This document shows positions 59,759-64,000 of a DNA stretch of 64,000 nucleotides, in pieces (the stretch's first letter is position 1; each line of letters opens with the position of its first letter). A program made the position numbers and the translations under genes. Source of the DNA: Algicella marina (GTDB lineage: Bacteria; Pseudomonadota; Alphaproteobacteria; Rhodobacterales; Rhodobacteraceae); NCBI RefSeq assembly GCF_009931615.1, contig NZ_CP046620.1:1813501-1877500 (forward strand), read 5' to 3'. The notes under the pieces are model-generated. The model was not told where the DNA came from. It ran no database searches and saw only the letters and a program-made list of their open reading frames with translations.

Positions 59759-60547
59759 ATGAAGGACGAACTGGTTGGCGGGTCAGGACGTTCGGTCGCA
59801 AGTACTGATTTGGAAATGACTGAAAGCGCCTTGGCGGAGCGGGGCCGACGCGGGCTCGTGAGGCGATTGGAGCCGGAATTGTGGGGAATGCTACAAGCGG
59901 CGTGCTCCGAAACAAGGCATCTTGGTGCACGAGAACTTCTTTCCGAGGCCGGCGACGATCTCGACACGAGTGCTCTTCTGCTCGACGGGCTGATGGCCCG
60001 CTATGTCAGGGGAGCATCCGGGGGCGAGACGCAGCGCGCGATTGTTTCCATCAGTGTTCCCGGGGATTTCGTTGACCTGCACGGCCTACCGCTGAAACGG
60101 CTGGACCACGATATCGGCGCGCTGACAGATGTGCGGGTGGCCTTGTTCCCCCATGCGGCGTTGAACCGGATAATCGACCGTTCCGCTAGGTACGCACGGC
60201 AGTTGTGGCGGTTAACGATGATCGACGCCGCAATTCACCGGCATTGGATATTTCGGGAAAGCCGGTTACGGGCGTTGGCGGCGGTGGCGGACTTCGTAAG
60301 CGAGATGGATCTGCGCCTAAGGGAAGCCGGAGAGGTCGAGGGTGACCGAATTCCCCTACCGCTCCTGCAGTCCGACCTCGCCGAGATCGCGGGATTGTCC
60401 ACCGTCCATGTCAGTCGCGTGTGCAGGGACCTTCGCGAGGGCGGAACCTGCACGATCCGGGACGGACATGCCGAGATCCACGACAGAGCGCGGCTTCATC
60501 GCCTGGCGCACTTCGATCCCTCTTATCTTTACACCCCTGACGACTGA
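59759..60547 (+). CDS. Crp/Fnr family transcriptional regulator
   Basis: A 262-aa regulator. A cyclic-nucleotide-binding-like beta barrel at about 40-150 (LGARELLSEAGDDLDTSALL, VSISVPGDFVDLHGLPL), a long dimer helix, then a Crp-type HTH at about 198-240 (LLQSDLAEIAGLSTVHVSRV). No cysteines of Fnr-type clusters are in the expected positions, and cAMP-contact residues are not obvious, so the signal is unknown. Its 3' end overlaps the convergent methyltransferase gene by 19 bases. Confidence 0.87.
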   Translation: MKDELVGGSGRSVASTDLEMTESALAERGRRGLVRRLEPELWGMLQAACSETRHLGARELLSEAGDDLDTSALLLDGLMARYVRGASGGETQRAIVSISVPGDFVDLHGLPLKRLDHDIGALTDVRVALFPHAALNRIIDRSARYARQLWRLTMIDAAIHRHWIFRESRLRALAAVADFVSEMDLRLREAGEVEGDRIPLPLLQSDLAEIAGLSTVHVSRVCRDLREGGTCTIRDGHAEIHDRARLHRLAHFDPSYLYTPDD

Positions 60548-61119
60548 TCTTGGCCGCAGTCGAAAACCGCTGCAATCCACGACGTCGCGGCGTCGCGGCG
60601 GATGTCGTGGTACGGGCGGGCCGCTGCAAGCTCGGTGAGCAAGCGAGTTTCGACCTCGCGTGCGGTGAGCGTCGTTTCGGTCGGGCCCAGGTAACCCGCT
60701 ACGAGGCAGGATCCGCCGGGTGCAAGGCTGCGACTGACCAAGCGGATCGCCTTATCCAACTCGACGGGGGAAAGATAATAGAGCACTTCCGACAGGACGA
60801 TCAGGTCCCATTTACCCGTCGGCCACCCCTCGGGCACTCGGCTCACTTCAAACCGAGCGCCCGGAATGCCCCGAGCGCGGGCCAACTTTATTGCTGTCGG
60901 AGCGAAATCAAGGCCGAGTAGGTTGTCGCAACGGCGTGCGATAGCTTGGCTCATTACCCCTATGGAACAGCCGATCTCCAAGCCGTGGGCGAACCGGCGC
61001 GATGGAAGGAGGGCCAGGCAACGGGCGTATTTCTCCGCCTCGTAAGGGCTAGTCTCATAGTCCCAGGGATCGCCTTTCTCGCGATAAAGCCTGTCGAAGG
61101 AGGCGGCGTCGCGGGTCAT
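60529..61119 (-). CDS. SAM-dependent methyltransferase, NodS-like
   Basis: A 196-aa class I methyltransferase. Motif I LEIGCSIGVMSQAIARRCDN, motif II GLDFAPTAIKLARA, and WDLIVLSEVLYYL as the post-motif region. FDRLYREKGDPWDYETSPYE and AEKYARCLALLP match the NodS superfamily, which includes the N-methyltransferase of Nod factor synthesis. Fourth gene of the coupled minus-strand cluster; overlaps the PIG-L gene by four bases. Acceptor unknown; an amino sugar freed by the deacetylase is a reasonable guess. Confidence 0.85.
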   Translation of the reverse strand: MTRDAASFDRLYREKGDPWDYETSPYEAEKYARCLALLPSRRFAHGLEIGCSIGVMSQAIARRCDNLLGLDFAPTAIKLARARGIPGARFEVSRVPEGWPTGKWDLIVLSEVLYYLSPVELDKAIRLVSRSLAPGGSCLVAGYLGPTETTLTAREVETRLLTELAAARPYHDIRRDAATSWIAAVFDCGQDQSSGV

Positions 61120-61838
61120 GCCGGAATGAAGATCTCATCTGCCGCTACGAAATGGGCGGCGAGGTCGAGCGGCATTCGAAAGCCTTCCGGGTCGTCGTCG
61201 ATTAGGCCAGTCATCTGAGAGGCATGAGCGGCGACCGCGCACGCTTTGAGAGCGCGGTATGAGGTGGTCTGAAAACGTCTGAGGCCAGCACTGGATACCC
61301 CTGCCAGAGGCGGTTGTACCCTGCCCCAGACCGGGCAACCGAACATACCACAGCCCAGCCCATTCGCGATCCGACGGGCGAGCCGCCAGACGCGCTGGTG
61401 GTCGACATGTGGATCTCCGTTCCAAGTTGTCCAAATCGCGGTTACGTGCAAAAGAAGGTCGGCCAACCGTGCCTCAACCTCGACAAAGGTTTCGGGATCG
61501 TCAGGTGCGCCCTGATCGGGGTAGCCCAGCCAGATCGGTGTCTCTCGCCCTGCGGTGAGGAGACCGACCGCCTTCTCGACCTCGGATTTTCTCAAGGCGG
61601 AGAGGGCGGCGGCAGGATAAGCTTTCGACTTTGGATGCGACTTCGCTCCGTCCGTGACGATGGCGACGTGTACACGGTGACCGGCAGCGGAGGCTGCAGC
61701 GATGGCCCCGCCCATGGCGAGCGACTCGTCGTCCGGGTGGGGAGCCAGGACCAGCACCGCGCCGGGGCCTGTCAGTTCTGCGAGCTGGGCAGAGGGCGCG
61801 CACTCTGCCTGTGCGATTATTTCGGTAAAGGCCATCAT
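61116..61838 (-). CDS. PIG-L family deacetylase
   Basis: A 240-aa zinc-dependent deacetylase of the GlcNAc-PI / MshB / LmbE family. LAPHPDDESLAMGG supplies the His and Asp ligands plus the catalytic Asp, and GDPHVDHQRVW the second zinc His. The family removes N-acetyl groups from amino sugars or their conjugates. Translationally coupled on both sides. The start is the ATG at 61838; the next codon is also ATG. Confidence 0.9.
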   Translation of the reverse strand: MMAFTEIIAQAECAPSAQLAELTGPGAVLVLAPHPDDESLAMGGAIAAASAAGHRVHVAIVTDGAKSHPKSKAYPAAALSALRKSEVEKAVGLLTAGRETPIWLGYPDQGAPDDPETFVEVEARLADLLLHVTAIWTTWNGDPHVDHQRVWRLARRIANGLGCGMFGCPVWGRVQPPLAGVSSAGLRRFQTTSYRALKACAVAAHASQMTGLIDDDPEGFRMPLDLAAHFVAADEIFIPA

Positions 61839-62926
61839 TCTGACCAGATCTCGCCTATGGCGGCCTCCGCGGCCAGTAGGGTCTCACCCACCTGCCGCAA
61901 TTTGCCATCGAGATCAGCCTGTCGCAGAAAAAAGCCAAGGTCGCGGCGGATCAGTTCGACCCGATGTCCCTTGGCGAAGGATCTGGTACCGAGGGCACGG
62001 TCGGCAAGCGCGATACCTTCTAGGCAGGCCAATTCCACTTCCTCGCGCACAGCAAGGCTGAGCGCTACGGCATCGGGCCCCGCGCCCGGCGTCTCTATAC
62101 GGACGGCGGCATCATCAACCATCAATCGGGCGCGGTGGGCAAGGCTGGCGATCCGGGCAATGCGGTGCAGCTGAGCCTCACCCGGTGTATCCGCCGCGCT
62201 GACGGCTCGACGGACTTCTTCTGCCAAGGCCTCCAGCCCGCCGGTCTGCACGGCGGCATAGCGCCAGACGCCGCCCTGGAAATGTGGTTCTCGCAGGTAG
62301 TCGCCCGCCGCCCCAAGAACCTCTGCCGTGACGCCGCTGAAATCATAGGAACCCGAGGCGGTGGCCCGCATGCCGGAAGTGTCCCACGCGGTGGCATCAG
62401 CGCGCTCTGGGTTTCGAACCTCCGCAATGGCGAGGCGAAGGCCGTCAAAAGCTGTCGCCGTGACCACAGCGTAACTGACCGAGCCGATTCCAGAAGCAAA
62501 ACGCTTGCCTCCAGCAAGTCGGACACGACCGTCGAGTTCAGCGTCGATACGCACCGGCTGGTCACCGTCGGCCCCCCAGACGCCGTAGATTGCCCCATGC
62601 CGTGCGGCAGCGGAGTGGCGCTCCACTTGCGCCGGGGTGCCATAAAGATGCAGAAGTTTAAGCGCATTCATATGCCCTTCCGCCAAACGCCCGACAGACA
62701 GGCTGGCGCGGCCGATGCGGCGCAGCAACGTGGCGTGCTCCTGCGCCTCCGCTGGAGTGGCAGCGGACGTGCACAGGCGATCCAAGATACCAGACGACGC
62801 GAGACGGTGCATATCGCCTGACAGGTCGCGGTGGCCGGCATCGGCCTCCACTACTCCGGCTGCAACAGCCTTGAGGGCACCGGCTTCGGTCAGCGACCGT
62901 GTCTCTCTTGCGGGCGCATTTGTCAT
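61835..62926 (-). CDS. Acyl-CoA-dehydrogenase-like protein
   Basis: A 363-aa protein with the acyl-CoA dehydrogenase layout: N-terminal helices (HATLLRRIGRASLSVGRLAE), a beta domain (IYGVWGADGDQPVRIDAELD, VRLAGGKRFASGIGSVSYAV) and a C-terminal helical bundle. The usual FAD-binding signature is weak and I cannot place the catalytic Glu, so it may be a divergent flavoenzyme acting on a carrier- or sugar-linked substrate. It sits between the glycosyltransferase and PIG-L genes with four-base overlaps. Confidence 0.78.
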   Translation of the reverse strand: MTNAPARETRSLTEAGALKAVAAGVVEADAGHRDLSGDMHRLASSGILDRLCTSAATPAEAQEHATLLRRIGRASLSVGRLAEGHMNALKLLHLYGTPAQVERHSAAARHGAIYGVWGADGDQPVRIDAELDGRVRLAGGKRFASGIGSVSYAVVTATAFDGLRLAIAEVRNPERADATAWDTSGMRATASGSYDFSGVTAEVLGAAGDYLREPHFQGGVWRYAAVQTGGLEALAEEVRRAVSAADTPGEAQLHRIARIASLAHRARLMVDDAAVRIETPGAGPDAVALSLAVREEVELACLEGIALADRALGTRSFAKGHRVELIRRDLGFFLRQADLDGKLRQVGETLLAAEAAIGEIWSE

Positions 62927-63960
62927 GCTGTCAGCCTTTCCGTGTCGAACTGCGCTGCCGAAACCGCCGAAGCCAGCAAAGGCATTTCGCGTTCCACATC
63001 CGACAGCCGCATTCGGATGGGCTCCAGTCCGCTTAATTGCGCGTCGATCTCAGCCACTTGCGGAGCATCGGGGCCAAACTGCGCAACACGATCCCGTCGC
63101 TCCTGCCGAAGCCGCAAGCGCAGGACTGTTCTAGCGGCAGGTTCTAGCGCGCTGTCCGCCAGCGGATCGCGGTCGGCGATGCGTCTCGCCAGCGCTTCGG
63201 CCATGCCGCCGGGTGCACGCCCATCCAGCCGGCAAGAGGTTGACACCCGCGCCGCCGGGCTGTGCCGCACTCGCCAGCCGCGGTCCTCTGCCGCTTCGGC
63301 AAACGCTCGATCCTCGCAGCTCGGCAGAGCCGGAATACCGCCGGTATCGGCATAGAGTGGCATCCGGAAAGCAAGGCTGGCGCCGGATGCTCCAAGTCCA
63401 CAAGGGGCGGGGTCGTGTGTGAGAGGATAGATCAGCGCGCGGAGCGCGAGGGTAAGCGCAATATACTCGCCCTCAGCCGCGCCGCGCTGCGAGATGATCG
63501 GTGGCAATCGTGTGAATTCTCGGGCATCGGGGATCACAGATCCGCAGATCAGGTCGGCATGCTTCAGCTCTGCCAGGTTTGCGTCCAGCCAGTTGGGAAA
63601 GACCCGGCTGTCCGCGTCGGTAGTCAGCACCACGCCTTGGCGGGTGAGCCGGCGCGCTGCGGCGGCGACTGCCTGCCGCCGCACCGCTCCGACACCCTCC
63701 GGAGGGGTTTCTGCCAAATCCAGCAGAAGCCCGGCCGTGCCCGTCGCCGTGAACCATTCGCCCGCATAAGAAAAGGTCGCGTCGTCCGAGCCATTGACGA
63801 CCAGAACTATCCCGCCCCGCCCCCGCAGGGCGGTGCGCACCGCTTGGAGGCAGTGCACGATCCGCTCCGCCTCGTTGCGGGCCGGAATGGTGATCGCAGC
63901 AGGCCACGGCGTATCATTGCCAAAGGCAAGGCAGCGCCTGGCAAAGGGCCGTCGGATCAT
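62923..63960 (-). CDS. Family 2 glycosyltransferase
   Basis: A 345-aa GT-A fold enzyme. AITIPARNEAERIVHCLQAV is the nucleotide-sugar-binding start, VVLTTDADSRVFPNWL holds the DxD metal motif, and PSCEDRAFAEAAEDRGWRVR the ED acceptor/base motif. No transmembrane helices are evident, so it is probably cytosolic. It transfers an unknown sugar. It overlaps the upstream partial gene and the acyl-CoA-dehydrogenase-like gene by four bases each. Confidence 0.87.
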   Translation of the reverse strand: MIRRPFARRCLAFGNDTPWPAAITIPARNEAERIVHCLQAVRTALRGRGGIVLVVNGSDDATFSYAGEWFTATGTAGLLLDLAETPPEGVGAVRRQAVAAAARRLTRQGVVLTTDADSRVFPNWLDANLAELKHADLICGSVIPDAREFTRLPPIISQRGAAEGEYIALTLALRALIYPLTHDPAPCGLGASGASLAFRMPLYADTGGIPALPSCEDRAFAEAAEDRGWRVRHSPAARVSTSCRLDGRAPGGMAEALARRIADRDPLADSALEPAARTVLRLRLRQERRDRVAQFGPDAPQVAEIDAQLSGLEPIRMRLSDVEREMPLLASAVSAAQFDTERLTA

Positions 63961-64000
63961 GCCGCCCGATCCCAGAAGCGCAGGTCCTTGCAGGCCGCGA
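63957..64000 (-). CDS. C-terminal end of an upstream gene (partial)
   Basis: A minus-strand frame enters from the window edge and ends at a TGA overlapping the glycosyltransferase ATG (ATGA). The visible residues are AACKDLRFWDRAA. The overlap implies it belongs to the same operon. Too short to identify. Confidence 0.5.
   Translation of the reverse strand, partial: AACKDLRFWDRAA

Noticed and set aside
60529-63960. Nod factor (nod) gene cluster
   Set aside because: Only the methyltransferase is NodS-like; the deacetylase is PIG-L and not NodB, the GT2 lacks NodC-type membrane segments, and there is no NodA acyltransferase or nod box recognised.
1-64000. CRISPR array or prophage
   Set aside because: No regularly spaced repeats and no phage structural or lysis genes seen.

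Overview
The window looks like chromosome from a Rhodobacteraceae-type alphaproteobacterium. It has high G+C and tightly packed genes with many ATGA or TGATG start/stop overlaps. The run hisD - UPF0262 - low-MW phosphatase - infA - maf - rnase G - yacG, preceded by a DUF2948 gene, is an arrangement I associate with that family. Three tRNA genes are visible: Thr-UGU, Phe-GAA and Thr-GGU. I see no rRNA, CRISPR array, intact transposase or phage structural gene.

Layout. 1-10,900: a partial gene with terminator, serB and class II DAHP synthase, a GlxA-type regulator, copC-copD, a thiolase-SDR pair, a periplasmic aldose dehydrogenase, and convergent iron permease and iron-binding protein genes. 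11,000-13,910: tRNA-Thr, then a 2.4 kb element between tRNA-Phe and a 16-bp copy of its 3' end; it carries a mosaic ORF, a HigBA-like toxin-antitoxin pair and a protein with a PD-(D/E)XK-like motif. 14,020-19,160: the housekeeping block. 19,290-20,640: tRNA-Thr followed by a putative immunity-toxin gene pair. 20,980-26,020: an ABC exporter and the znuA / zur-znuC-znuB zinc system. 26,140-34,240: a seven-gene MoxR/VWA (mxa/bat-like) operon divergent from a MoxY/MoxX-like two-component system.

34,430-38,290: a DctPQM TRAP transporter with a divergent GntR regulator. 38,720-51,260: an inositol regulon (iolCDEB, a sugar ABC transporter, RpiR-type iolR, two inositol-dehydrogenase-like oxidoreductases and a TIM-barrel isomerase) with two sites of the form GGAA-N6-TTCC. 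51,840-58,890: an AraC regulator divergent from a Liv-type ABC transporter coupled to an aromatic-type aldehyde dehydrogenase. 58,900-59,640: decayed SDR and winged-helix regulator genes. 59,760-64,000: a Crp/Fnr regulator convergent with a coupled glycosyltransferase / acyl-CoA-dehydrogenase-like / PIG-L deacetylase / NodS-like methyltransferase cluster.

How parts work together: the iol genes would import and degrade myo-inositol under IolR repression. Zur would control zinc uptake. The MoxR/VWA operon probably matures or inserts a periplasmic or membrane enzyme that is not in the window. The Liv-type system would import a compound whose aldehyde intermediate is oxidised by the linked dehydrogenase. 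The two small cargo regions next to tRNA genes (TA pair plus nuclease-like protein; immunity plus toxin) look horizontally acquired. The final four-gene cluster is the best candidate for an undescribed pathway: glycosyl transfer, de-N-acetylation, methylation and acyl chemistry, a toolkit that recalls Nod-factor assembly without being one.
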